Shown in pieces: positions 34,715 to 44,955 of a stretch of DNA of 64,000 nt; the stretch's first letter is position 1, and every line of letters starts with the position of its first letter. The notes under the pieces were generated by a model. The model saw nothing but the letters and a program-made list of their open reading frames with translations, searched no databases and was not told the origin of the DNA. The position numbers and the translations under genes are program-made. The DNA lies in NCBI GenBank assembly GCA_964036045.1, contig OZ038385.1, forward strand, positions 58,809,919 through 58,873,918, read 5' to 3'. This stretch comes from Eutreptiella sp. 'Long Island Sound 2002' (taxonomy: Eukaryota; Euglenozoa; Euglenophyceae; Eutreptiales; Eutreptiaceae).

Positions 34715-34995
34715 CGCGCGCTATTTGTTTTTTAGCGCGCGCTACATGTTATCTAGTGCGCGCAATGATCACTATCGCGCGCGCTATGCTGTTTTCAAGC
34801 GCCGGAACCCTTGAAATCGCGATATATAGTCGGAAGTAGCGTGCTATGACTACGCACTTAAAGCGTTTGGAATGCATTGATTGGAATTTGGAATGCATTG
34901 GTTTGTTCCTTTTCGTCCGTTTGTTTTGGTGCTTTCGATTTTTTTGTTACTGCATTTTCCTTTTTGTATTAGTGCTGGAACAGGGGTACTTTAAT
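34715..34995. other. Element C intergenic spacer with TAGCGCGCGCTA sites
   Basis: Four GCGCGC-type sites between 34,712 and 34,795, then an AT-rich stretch with no clear gene up to the accessory gene. Confidence 0.5.
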
Positions 34996-35567
34996 GTAAC
35001 CCTCTTGCCCATGCACCCCGCGGGCTGGGGTATCCGCCTCCTGCAGCACCGCCAACAACTGCTGCAGGGGCCGCAGGAGCAGGTGCGACACCGCAACCAC
35101 CGCCACATGCAGCTGTACAACCGGGACTGCAGCAGCCGTCGACGACGCCGTGGAGCATGCAGCCACAGGTACTTGCCGTGCGCACTACTGTTTCCGTTGC
35201 GCGCACTACTGTTTCCGTTGCGCGTGCTACGCTCTTATTGTGCGTGCTAGCTGTCTCGTTGTGCGCACTACGCACGTCCTGGTTGCGCGTGCTTTGTCCT
35301 GTTTTCCGCAGACGCTGTCCCAGCAGCTGACCCAGTTCTCCCCAACTCAGCCTCTGTGGCCCGCGCCGCAGTCCCCGTTACGAGGTGCCTCACAGCAGCT
35401 GTCTCCCATGCTGTTCCCCGGTGGGTCGCCCACCTTGGGCTCCCCAGTGCGCGGCAGTCTTCCAGTGGGCCAAGTGCAACAAGTGCTCTTCCCACTGCCA
35501 GTGCAGCAGCAGCAGCAAATGCAGCAGCAGCAAGTGCAGGCTGCGGCCCAGCAAGTCGGCAGCCCAG

Positions 35568-35600
<33 letters not shown>

Positions 35601-38600
35601 TCCAACCAAGACAGCACCAACCCCAAGTGCAAGCATAGTTTCAGTCTCCCCCACCCGGGCCACGTTAGGGCTTCGCCTTCAGCAGCGACTTCAAGAACCG
35701 AATCTGGCCCAACCAAAACAGCACCATCTGCGCCCAAGGGCCGAGCTGGGCATGGCTGAAGGACGTGACACCGGCCTACCTCTTCGAGGTGGCCTTCTAC
35801 AAGTTCTGGCGCCAAAGGGCCACGGCCATTGCCAAGATCCCAGACGGAGCCGTGAAACCCTGCTGGTATGACGAGAGCATTACTGGCACCTGGTGCAGTC
35901 TCCACAACCTGTTGAACCCCTCCGTGCCAACCCAAGAAGGACAAGCTGCCGGTAGACACTGCAAGGTGGAGGAGTACGAGCTGCTGTTCTCGTGCTAGGC
36001 AAGTTATGGGTGGGGTCACGTTCGGACCCACACGCCTCCGGGTGCCACCGCAAAGACCGTCCACCACTTCTACTTCAACAAGGACCCACCGAGCTTCATC
36101 AACGCGACCGACGCGGGGGCAATGGCCTTCAAGAACGAGTGCGCCTCGGTGAGAAGTGCGGGTGCCAGTTTGATGCGGGGGTCAGCCAAAAGAGGAGCCA
36201 GTGCCGCAAGGGCAATTGCAACCGGCGCCAAAGTCAAAACCACGGCGGTCAAGGACGAGGAGCAGCCGCAGCAGCAGCAAGTGCAGCAGCAGCAGCTCCA
36301 ACAGCAGGCAGCCATGCAGCAGGCAACACTGCAGCTGCTCCAGCAGCAGCAGCGGGTGCAGATGGCCCAGCAACATCAGCAACGACAACAACAACTGGCA
36401 CAGCCACAGGTACGCGCTATGTTTGCCATTGCGCGCGCTTTCCACATTGTTGCGCGCGCTTCATTTGTTGTAGCACGCGCGATTTGATTGTTTGCGCGCG
36501 CTACGGCCCTACCTTCTGTCCCATTGTCACGTAGGTGGGCAGCTTCGAGCAGCTTCTGTGCCTGGGATCCCGCAGAGGGCCGTTGATGATCAGCGTGCCC
36601 GCGGACATTGCCGGGCAGTCCAAGCATGCGGCCGACTGGCTTGACGGACGGAAGGAGCAAGGCCCCTCCCCGGTGCTGGCCCGGGCTAAGCGGCAGCTGG
36701 AGGAGCTGGAGGTGGAATGGGCCGACGCCTTTGCCGTGCCGGAGACGGAATCCGTGACAGTCCCAAGGCCCAAGAAGAAGCGTACCGGGGAGCCAGCAGC
36801 CACCAGCCACCTACCACCAGCCATCTCCGCCTCCCACACCGCTAAGCCCCCCCACCCGCCTGGAAAGGTCCTTGCCCAGAAGACTGCCGACCAGCAGCTG
36901 ATGGCACAGGCGGCATACCGAGTCCAACGTCAGGCGGAACAGGCCAAGAAGAAAGAGGACGAAGCAAAGAAGAAGAAGAAGGAAGAGGACGATAAGAGGA
37001 AGAAGAAGGAGAAGGATGATGAGGAAAAGAGGAAGAAGAAGGAGAGGGAGAAGAAGGAGAAGGAAGAGGAGGAGAAGAGACGGAAGAAAGAGGAGGAGAA
37101 AGCAGAAAAGGTAATGCAGCGCGCGCTATTGTCGTCATTGCACGTGCTATGCATCTCGTCGCGCGTGCTATGTTCCGTATTGCGCGTGCTATGCCTGTGC
37201 TATGCCTCCGCGCTACTCTTTCCAGGCAAGCAAGACACCGCAGCAGGCACCCCAGCCGCAGCTCGCATCAAAGCCAGCACCGAAGCAGCCTGTCCCAGTC
37301 CCAGACCAGCCACAAGAACAAGGAGGTCCGTGCGGTTCCACCCCACCCAGTACGGCTCCCAAGGCCAAGCAGCAGAGCAGAGCCGACGCGGAAAGGGAGG
37401 CAAGAGATGAGCTCATGCAGCGCCGAGATTGGTCCTACAAAGACGGCTACAAGCCTCGGTGGATCATCTACTGCACCACTGCGATCGCGCCGATGATTGT
37501 GGAGGGAGCCGAAATCTGGGATGCAGCGTTCTAGGGCGTGGTGCGGAACCCCTAGTTAGAACGCAATTTCTGGAACACCCACCTACCCTTAATTTTGGGG
37601 CAAACCACCTAAAAAAATGGATTCAGCACCCTCAAAAACCCCCCATCCCCTTTCTTTCCCCACATAACCCTCATTGTAGGGGTGGTTTTGGGGGGGGGGG
37701 GTCAAAGAGTTAGAGCACAGTTAGAACAGAGTTAGAACGCAGTTAGAGCACCCTGCTGTAACTAGTTATCGCGCTAGTTATCGCGCGATAACTCAGTTAT
37801 CGCGTACTTATCGCGGGTAGTTATCGCGCACCCCTCCTCCATCCCTCACTAGGACAAACAACAGAAAACACTTGGCACAAAGCATGTATGGTCTTTTTTC
37901 ATACAAAGTCATCAATGTCTGAGGCCTTGGCTGCCTCCAGCCCCAAAAGCCCTTGCTCCAGGGCGTTCATGGACATGCAATGGTGCATGTGGCGGAGGGA
38001 CATACTTGGCCTCACCAAGGACCAACCCTTAAAACAATTTTTGAGCCTCCTCTTGTAAGCCCCATGCCGATACTCCGTTGGGATGGAGGAAAACTGAAAA
38101 ATGTTCCTCCATTTCTCGGCAAAAAAGGTGGAATGTGCCAAGCACCAATGGATCCACCTGGTGGGGGACCAACCTGAGTCTCTCCACGCTTTTGAAAATT
38201 TTGTGGTCAACGCACGGTGGCGTTCCACTTGGGTTAGAGTGTACAACTCCCTCACCCTCCAAAGCTCATACAAACCCTCAATGCATTTCACCATGACATG
38301 CACAACAACCCATAACATAGGTCCCCCAGGGGTCCTCACTGTGGGGACATGCTCTTTGAGGCATTCCACAAATTGCCTTTGGAAGGGGGGGGAGGTTAGG
38401 AAAACTTTGGTGCTGGTTAGATCGAAATCTTTTTCTGTGGCCCTCGAGGCCGAAGGGAGGCGTTCCCTAAGAGGGATGCCTGAGGTCTCATCCTTGAGGG
38501 CTTGTTTGAAGGCCTGCAAAGCTGCAAGAGCTTGGGCCTTACCAGGGGTACCAGGGGGGAGGGCCTGAAGGGTGGTCTCAATGCGCTTTGCAATGCCGTT

Positions 38601-41600
38601 TAGGATGCGGCATGCTGCATGTTGGTAGTCCCCCGGCCGCCTATCAGGGGTCACACTTCTCAAGAATGACCCCCATCTTGAGGTGGACTCCACCCCCCTT
38701 TGCTCAACAATCCCATTGGGGTCTTTGCACAACCAACACTTAGACCCAGCCCCCCCCATTGCTTGCATCCCCTTCCCATCCCCTGTCAAAATGACAGTGT
38801 AAGTCAAAAATTGGTTTTGAAAGAGGACAACGTCCTCTTCCACATCCCTCACCTCTTGGTTGAGGTTGGCGGAGATGTCCAGGCTTCTCAAAAAAGCCTG
38901 TTCATCCCCGCCATCCATGCAAAACCATGAGGCCCATAGCTTCACCTTCGAAGCATATTTTGCCCCCCCCCATACATTAACCCATACATCCGCACGGGTA
39001 GAGGATGCCTTCCACAAGGAAGTCGCATCAACTGAAATAACAATAATGGCAACGCCACTAGGGGGGGGTTTCCCAATAACTCGGGCCATAGATATTGCAT
39101 TTTGCACAATTGATTGCAAAGGCACATGGGCAGCTGCCCTATTGCGGCCTGTGGTAGACTTTACAATGGTGGTTTGGGGAAAGTAGGGCATGATCCGTTG
39201 CCGAACGGTCCTTAGGTCCCGTTGTGTGCAACAGCGGGGCATTCGCAAAAGGGCCCGTTGGGAGAGATGCATGCTGCATGCCATGCGTAGCATGCTCAGG
39301 GCCTCATGCTCCTGAGCTGTTAATGCAAGATGGCCGCCAAGTGGGCCAGACAGGGCAGTGCACGCCCCACCACTTAAACAAACTTCGCCTTTGGTGTTGG
39401 TGCCACACACGACGTCTGGGTCACCCAATAGAACTCGCACCAGCCGCTGAACCGCCTTCAAACGCCGCCGCCGGGCCTTGGGGCACTGCAGATCGGTGTA
39501 CCGCCGGAGGTTAGCTGTGTTGAGAGCCCGCAGGGCCTCATTGGCAGCACTGTCCATGAAGAATAAGAGGACCGGGACACGAAATGAGGGAGGGTTTTGA
39601 AGCAAGGGCCCAAAAAACACACGCGATAACCCACGCGATAACCCCCGCGATAACTAGGTTATCGCGCGATAACCCCCGCGATAACCCCCCGCGATAACTA
39701 GTTAGAGCGCGATAACCCCCCGCGATAACTAGTTAGAGCACCCAGTTAGAGCGCGATAACCCCCGCGATAACTAGTTAGAGCAGGGGTTAGTGCGCACTA
39801 ACTGGTGGTGTTAGAGCAAGCGTTGGGCACCCTAAAACCTTCACAAACGTTGATTTTGCACCCAGGAAACCTTGGAGATGTCAACAATGTGCAGGCACGG
39901 GGTACATGGCGCCACAATCACAAATTCAAATCAGTCAAATGGACATGTTCCGGGCTAGTTGCCCCTCCTCAGAGTCCACAGAGTACAGTAATAGAAATAG
40001 TGAACAATAATCGAATCACAAATAACACTAGCTGGAGGGGTTAGAGGAAGCATTGGGCACCCTAAAACCCATGGACAGCAGCTGCTGCCGCCACACAGGC
40101 GTGCAGTGCAGAACCCCCCCCGCACTATAAAAAATCACGCTCCATCGCTCGCCCTCCCATGGCAATGGAGCGTGTAGTGCCCTGGTGTTGAACAACACCG
40201 GGGCTTGGGGGGTGGCGGTGCATGCCCAACCCTCCACCGCCCTACCCTTGCACACACGGGTGTGCCGCTTTTTTTCCCTCAAGGAGGGATTCAGCAGGCC
40301 ACCACTCTCCACCCAAAACTCACCCCCCGTGAAAGACCCCACACACACAATAAGCGCCATGGGCGCCCCATCCCGCAAATGGGAGTGGAGGCCCATGGTG
40401 TCCGTCCCTTGGGGGCGAACAATTTGGATGCTACACCATGTGAACCATGGTGGAGCATTGGAGGTGCAATACCCATTGAGGTCTGCAACCAAGGGGGTGA
40501 GGGCAGGCCTGAGGGTAGCAGCGGCCATGTGGGTCGCCGTAAAATTAGAGGGGTTGGGGTTTCCACTTCCCACAAGGCCAAAGTGGCACATGTCCACTTG
40601 GGCCCCATATCGCTCCTCCCCACGAAAAATGCCCTTGGGCAACCCCTTGAGCAAATCCACTAGTCATTGGCTCCCACTCCTACTCCCGCTACCCTGACTC
40701 TGCAACCCTTGCGGCGCCAGCCCCTGCTGGGCCTGCTGCGCCCCGAAGGAGGCACAGAGGGTGGAGGTGAGACTGCGCACCTGCGCCTCAGCCACCCCCA
40801 AGCGCTGCCCAAGGTCATCCCCCCTCCTCCGCTGCCCCTCCACCTCCACCCTAAGCTGGGCCACCTCCACCTCCGCCTTCCGCCTCCCCTCCTGGGCCTC
40901 CCTCAGGGCCTCCCTCATCGCCTCCACCTCCTCCCCCCTCTTGGCGGCCAGGTTGAGGGCCTGGTCCAGGGCACGCTGGGTGTTGCCCTGGGCCTTTTCG
41001 GCCTTCGCCAAGGCCGACTTGTGGTCGGCCGACCGACCCTTGGCCAGTGCGGCCTCGACCCCCGTGGCGATAACTAGTGCTCTAACCCCGTTCTAACCCC
41101 GCGATAACTAGTTAGAGCACACAAAGATCAAATCGCAAAAAGTGCAAAACGGGCAATATCGAGCAAACGAAACATGCAAGGCACATTGTTGCATCATAGT
41201 GCACCCATGTAACATGTGAAATTCCGGGTTCCAACCATATTAACAACACCCAAAATTGGGGGGGTTCCGCACCACGCCCTAGAACGCTGCATCCCATCAA
41301 GCCAGCAGGCGCCAGGAGGGCCCCTCAGGACCACGTGGCCGTCATCATCCCCAACGATCAGTGGAGCCCCAGCCAACAAGGGGAGGAGGAGGAGGAAGAG
41401 GACGACTGGTCGGAGTTCATGCCCAGCTGCCAGGTGTTCTCCGCCAAAAGCAAAGCGTATGAGGAGTTGGGCAAGTGGCAGTCGTGGTGGGAGACGTACG
41501 AGGCCGATGACATTGAGGACCTCTGCCCCGACCCAAAGACCATGAGGATGTCCCCGTCCAAGCCACCAACCCCAAAGAAGAAGAAGCCCCAAGGAGACCC

Positions 41601-42018
41601 ACCAGCCCAGCCACCAGCCCCCCCACAAGGAGACAAGGGACCTGCCGAAGCTGCAGCACCAGCAGAAGCACCAGCAGCAGCTGCACAAGAAGAAGAGGCA
41701 CCAGCCCCAGCAGCAGCAGCAGCACAAGAAGACGACGCACCAGCCCCACCACAAGAAGAAGAGGCACCAGCGGCCACGCCACAAGAAGGAGAAGGAGCAG
41801 CCCCGAAAGAAGAAGAGGCACCAGAAGGAGCAACCCCAGAAGGCGACCCAAGCCCACAAGAAGAAGGGGATGCAGCCCCAGCTGCCACTGGGGCAGAAGA
41901 CCACAAAGAAGGGGATGCAGCCCCAGCTGCCACTGGGGCAGAAGACCACAGACCCGAATGGGAGAAGGAGTGGGAGGCCGAAGTGGTGGTCCAAACCATT
42001 AAGGATATCACTGAATGA
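34996..42018 (+). CDS. Element C accessory gene, at least four exons, split by element D1
   Basis: Exons: about 34,996-35,168, 35,312-36,409, 36,535-37,110, and 37,226-37,516 joined with 41,299-42,018 (TGA). Introns of 143, 125 and 115 bp each hold four to six GCGCGC[GA]CTA-type sites at about 20-25-bp spacing. The protein is Gln/Pro-rich, then has a folded-looking segment (NRIWPNQNSTICAQGPSWAW, YLFEVAFYKFWRQR, SYGWGHVRTHTPPG), a Lys/Glu coiled coil and an Ala/Pro/Glu tail. Exon 2 has three in-frame TAG codons (35,636, 35,666, 35,996). Removing D1 plus one TC joins VEGAEI to KPAGARRAPQ in frame. Function unknown; it parallels the accessory genes of A and B in position and composition. The first exon's start is not identified. 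Confidence 0.55.
37899..39557 (-). CDS. Candidate DDE transposase of element D (D1 copy, intact)
   Basis: 552 residues, start MDSAANEALRALNTANLRRY, stop TGA, no intron. A candidate catalytic triad is seen in AIIVISVDATSLW (Asp ~177), VILTGDGKGMQAMGG (Asp ~260), followed by a CxxC (SKCWLCKDPN), and SSIPTEYRHGAYKRRLKNCF (Glu ~495). The spacing matches the element-C transposase. Together with terminal inverted repeats and 2-bp duplications this supports a cut-and-paste enzyme of an RNase H fold, superfamily not recognised. This D1 copy has CAG where D2 has an in-frame TAG, so D1 could be the trans-acting source for both. Confidence 0.7.
   Translation of the reverse strand: MDSAANEALRALNTANLRRYTDLQCPKARRRRLKAVQRLVRVLLGDPDVVCGTNTKGEVCLSGGACTALSGPLGGHLALTAQEHEALSMLRMACSMHLSQRALLRMPRCCTQRDLRTVRQRIMPYFPQTTIVKSTTGRNRAAAHVPLQSIVQNAISMARVIGKPPPSGVAIIVISVDATSLWKASSTRADVWVNVWGGAKYASKVKLWASWFCMDGGDEQAFLRSLDISANLNQEVRDVEEDVVLFQNQFLTYTVILTGDGKGMQAMGGAGSKCWLCKDPNGIVEQRGVESTSRWGSFLRSVTPDRRPGDYQHAACRILNGIAKRIETTLQALPPGTPGKAQALAALQAFKQALKDETSGIPLRERLPSASRATEKDFDLTSTKVFLTSPPFQRQFVECLKEHVPTVRTPGGPMLWVVVHVMVKCIEGLYELWRVRELYTLTQVERHRALTTKFSKAWRDSGWSPTRWIHWCLAHSTFFAEKWRNIFQFSSIPTEYRHGAYKRRLKNCFKGWSLVRPSMSLRHMHHCMSMNALEQGLLGLEAAKASDIDDFV
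39558..40027. repeat. D1 inter-gene spacer with AGTTATCGCGCGATAACT motif array
   Basis: At 39,620-39,800, repeats of CCCGCGATAACTAGTTAGAGC and GTTATCGCGCGATAAC. The remainder has no gene. The equivalent D2 spacer (44,518-44,950) carries several small deletions and an inverted insertion. Confidence 0.75.
40028..40660 (-). CDS. TET/JBP-like 2-oxoglutarate/Fe(II) dioxygenase (D1 copy)
   Basis: About 210 residues. The double-stranded beta-helix signature is visible: TMGLHSHLRDGAPMALIVCV, GSFTGGEFWVESGG, then VLFNTRALHAPLPWEGERWS followed by VIFYSAG. The distal His and the 2-oxoglutarate-binding Arg (GERWS) are present. The usual HxD iron ligand is unclear: the region reads HSHLRD, so either the motif is displaced or the Asp is lost. 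Family members oxidise 5-methylcytosine or thymine, and TET/JBP genes are known passengers of some eukaryotic transposons. The frame follows the coiled-coil gene in the same phase after one TGA. A 33-bp GTAG...CTAG block would remove that stop if spliced. Confidence 0.55.
   Translation of the reverse strand: MDLLKGLPKGIFRGEERYGAQVDMCHFGLVGSGNPNPSNFTATHMAAATLRPALTPLVADLNGYCTSNAPPWFTWCSIQIVRPQGTDTMGLHSHLRDGAPMALIVCVGSFTGGEFWVESGGLLNPSLREKKRHTRVCKGRAVEGWACTATPQAPVLFNTRALHAPLPWEGERWSVIFYSAGGVLHCTPVWRQQLLSMGFRVPNASSNPSS
40664..41066 (-). pseudogene. Truncated coiled-coil end of the large D dioxygenase gene (D1)
   Basis: Only the last ~134 codons remain (RSADHKSALAKAEKAQGNTQ through EVEAMREALREAQEGRRKAE to SGSRSGSQ, TGA). 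The rest was lost by the internal deletion that defines D1. Confidence 0.8.
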
Positions 42019-42391
42019 CAGCGCGCGCTATACCTGGTATAGCGCGCGCCATAAGGCTGCTAGCGCGCGCTGTAAATATGTTGCGCGCGCTACACTGTTT
42101 TCGTCCGTGAGGACCTGTACTGTTGCACACTTTTCAGACCTTTCAGACAGTGTTTTTGCATGTGTCTTGGGTTGAATGAGCAACAGGGAATGTTTTTGAA
42201 AAGCAAGGGGTTTTTGGGAAACGCAGGACACTGGAAAAAGCATGGTTTTGAAACATTTTCCGGCTTTGAAAAATTTGAAAAACAAGACAATATAGCGCGG
42301 TAGAGCGCGCGCAATAGGCGCGCTATAAAGGTCGTATTTTTGAAAATTTGCGCGCACTATGGAAAAAATGCAACATTGCGCGCACGCAGGG
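42019..42391. repeat. Right arm of element C: GCGCGCGCTA array
   Basis: At least seven TAGCGCGCGC-type sites at 42,020-42,095 and 42,293-42,388. Between them lies a stretch with no gene. Confidence 0.75.
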
Positions 42392-42795
42392 GCTGTCCAT
42401 ACTCACCACAACCATGGGATGCAGCGTTCTAGGGCGTGGTGCGGAACCCCTAGTTAGAACGCAATTTCTGGAACACCCACCTACCCTCAATTTTGGGGCA
42501 AACCACCTAAAAAAATGGATTCAGCACCCTCAAAAACCCCCCATCCCCTTTCTTTCCCCACATAACCCGCATCATGGGGGTGGTTTTTGGGGGGGGGGTC
42601 AAAGAGTTAGAGCACAGTTAGAACAGAGTTAGAACGCAGTTAGAGCACCTTGCTCTAACTAGTTATCGCGCTAGTTATCGCGCGATAACTCAGTTATCGC
42701 GCAGTTATCGCGGGTAGTTATCGCGCACCCCTCCTCCCTCCCTCCCTAGGACAAACAACACAAAACACTTGGCACAAAGCATCTGTGGTCGTTTT

Positions 42796-44454
42796 TCATA
42801 CAAAGTCATCAATGTCTGAGGCCTTGGCTGCCTCCAGTCCCAAAAGCCCTTGCTCCAGGGCGTTCATGGACATGCAATGGTGCATGTGGCGGAGGGACAT
42901 ACTTGGCCTCACCAAAGACCAACCCTTAAAACAATTTTTGAGCCTCCTCTTGTAAGGCCCATGCCGATACTCCGTTGGGATGGAGGAAAACTGAAAAATG
43001 TTCCTCCATTTCTCGGCAAAAAAGGTGGAATGTGCCAAGCACCAATGGATCCACCTGGTGGGGGACCAACCTGAGTCTCCCCACGCTTTTGAAAATTTTG
43101 TGGTCAACGCACGGTGGCGTTCCACTTGGGTTAGAGTGTACAACTCCCTCACCCTCCAAAGCTCATACAAACCCTCAATGCATTTCACCATGACATGCAC
43201 AACAACCCATAACATAGGTCCCCCAGGGGTCCTCACTGTGGGGACATGCTCTTTGAGGCATTCCACAAATTGCCTTTGGAAGGGGGGGGAGGTTAGGAAA
43301 ACTTTGGTGCTGGTTAGATCGAAATCTTTTTCTGTGGCCCTCGAGGCCGAAGGGAGGCGTTCCCTAAGAGGGATGCCTGCGGTCTCATCCTTGAGGGCTT
43401 GTTTGAAGGCCTGCAAAGCTGCAAGAGCTTGGGCCTTACCAGGGGTACTAGGGGGGAGGGCCTGGAGGGTGGTCTCAATGCGCTTTGCAATGCCGTTTAG
43501 GATGCGGCATGCTGCATGTTGGTAGTCCCCCGGCCGCCTATCAGGGGTCACACTTCTCAAGAATGACCCCCATCTTGAGGTGGACTCCACCCCCATTTGC
43601 TCAACAATCCCATTGGGGTCTTTGCACAACCAACACTTAGACCCAGCCCCCCCCATTGCTTGCATCCCCTTCCCATCCCCTGTCAAAATGACAGTGCAAG
43701 TCAAAAATTGGTTTTGAAAGAGGACAACGTCCTCTTCCACATCCCTCACCTCTTGGTTGAGGTTGGCGGAGATGTCAAGGCTTCTCAAAAAAGCCTGTTC
43801 ATCCCCGCCATCCATGCAAAACCATGAGGCCCATAGCTTCACCTTCGAAGCATATTTTGCCCCCCCCCATACATTAACCCATACATCCGCACGGGTGGAG
43901 GATGCCTTCCACAAGGAAGTCGCATCAACTGAAATAACAATAATGGCAACGCCACTAGGGGGGGGTTTCCCAATAACTCGGGCCATAGATATTGCATTTT
44001 GCACAATTGATTGCAAAGGCACATGGGCAGCTGCCCTATTGCGGCCTGTGGTAGACTTTACAATGGTGGTTTGGGGAAAGTAGGGCATGATCCGTTGCCG
44101 AACGGTCCTTAGGTCCCGTTGTGTGCAACGGCGGGGCATTCGCAAAAGGGCCCGTTGGGAGAGATGCATGCTGCATGCCATGCGTAGCATGCTCAGGGCC
44201 TCATGCTCCTAAGCTGTTAATGCAAGATGGCCGCCAAGTGGGCCAGACAGGGCAGTGCACGCCCCACCACTTAAACAAACTTCGCCTTTGGTGTTGGTGC
44301 CACACACGACGTCTGGGTCACCCAATAGAACTCGCACCAGCCGCTGAACCGCCTTCAAACGCCGCCGCCGGGCCTTGGGGCACTGCAGATCGGTGTACCG
44401 CCGCAGGTTGGCTGTGTTGAGAGCCCGCAGGGCCTCATTGACAGCATTGTCCAT
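42796..44454 (-). CDS. Candidate DDE transposase of element D (D2 copy, one in-frame TAG)
   Basis: Almost identical to the D1 copy (37,899-39,557), with the same triad and CxxC. A C-to-T change turns the Gln codon before EHEALSMLRM into TAG at 44,209-44,211, so a conventional product would stop after about 80 residues. No other lesion is seen. Confidence 0.7.
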
Positions 44455-44517
44455 GAAGAATAAGAGGACCTGGGCGCGAAATGAGGGAGGGTTTTGAAGC
44501 AAGGGCCCAAAAAACAC

Positions 44518-44955
44518 ACGCGATAACCCACGCGATAACCCCCGCGATAACTAGGTTATCGCGCGATAACCCCCGCGATAACCCCCCGCGATAACTAGTT
44601 AGAGCGCGATAACCCCCCGCGATAACTAGTTAGAGCACCCAGTTAGAGCGCGATAACCCCCGCGATAACTAGTTAGAGCAGGGGTTAGTGCGCACTAACT
44701 GGTGGTGTTAGAGCAAGCGTTGGGCACCCTAAAACCTTCACAAACGTTGATTTTGCACCCAGGAAACCTTGGAGATGTCAACAATGTGCAGGCACGGGGT
44801 ACATGGCGCCACAATCACAAATTCAAATCAGTCACACAGTCTTTTGGATGATTTGGATAGGGTGCCTCTCAAATCAGTCAAATGGACATGTTCCGGGCTA
44901 GACAGTAATAGAAATAGTGAACAATAATCGAATCAGCTGGAGGGGTTAGAGGACC
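44518..44955. repeat. D2 spacer with motif array and rearranged patch
   Basis: 44,518-44,700 matches the D1 motif array. At 44,835-44,878 D2 has a 44-bp insertion relative to D1 whose core equals the reverse complement of 48,229-48,261 in the dioxygenase gene. Four short deletions follow within 200 bp. Confidence 0.7.

Larger units (their letters stand above)
37517..41296 (-). mobile_element. Element D copy 1 (internally deleted), inserted in the C accessory exon
   Basis: Inverted ends of about 35 bp starting TGGGATGCAGCGTTCTAGGG, with target duplication TC (37,515-37,516; 41,297-41,298). It is nearly identical to D2 except that D2 positions of about 45,935-49,257 are missing. The join lies inside CCCGTGGCG|ATAACTAG (about 41,066). 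It keeps the transposase and TET/JBP-like genes plus the end of the large dioxygenase gene. Confidence 0.9.
32725..42391 (+). mobile_element. Element C: DNA transposon with TAGCGCGCGCTA motif (contains D1)
   Basis: Inverted ends CCCTGTGTGCGCGC and, reversed, CCCTGCGTGCGCGC, with GC duplicated at both borders. The uninterrupted target is preserved at 29,824-29,835. Excluding D1 the element is about 5.9 kb. It encodes, on the plus strand, a candidate DDE transposase (32,913-34,714) and a multi-exon accessory gene (about 34,996-42,018). Termini and four introns are packed with GCGCGCGCTA-like sites. Confidence 0.85.

Noticed and set aside
32725-34860. Assigning elements C and D to KDZ, CACTA or another named superfamily
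   Set aside because: Residue spacing and 2-bp duplications are suggestive, but no signature I can verify by eye separates the candidates.
41400-42000. Long frames on the minus strand opposite the C accessory gene
   Set aside because: They are shadows of the Ala/Pro/Glu-rich coding strand; the plus frame continues across the D1 insertion and the minus frames do not.
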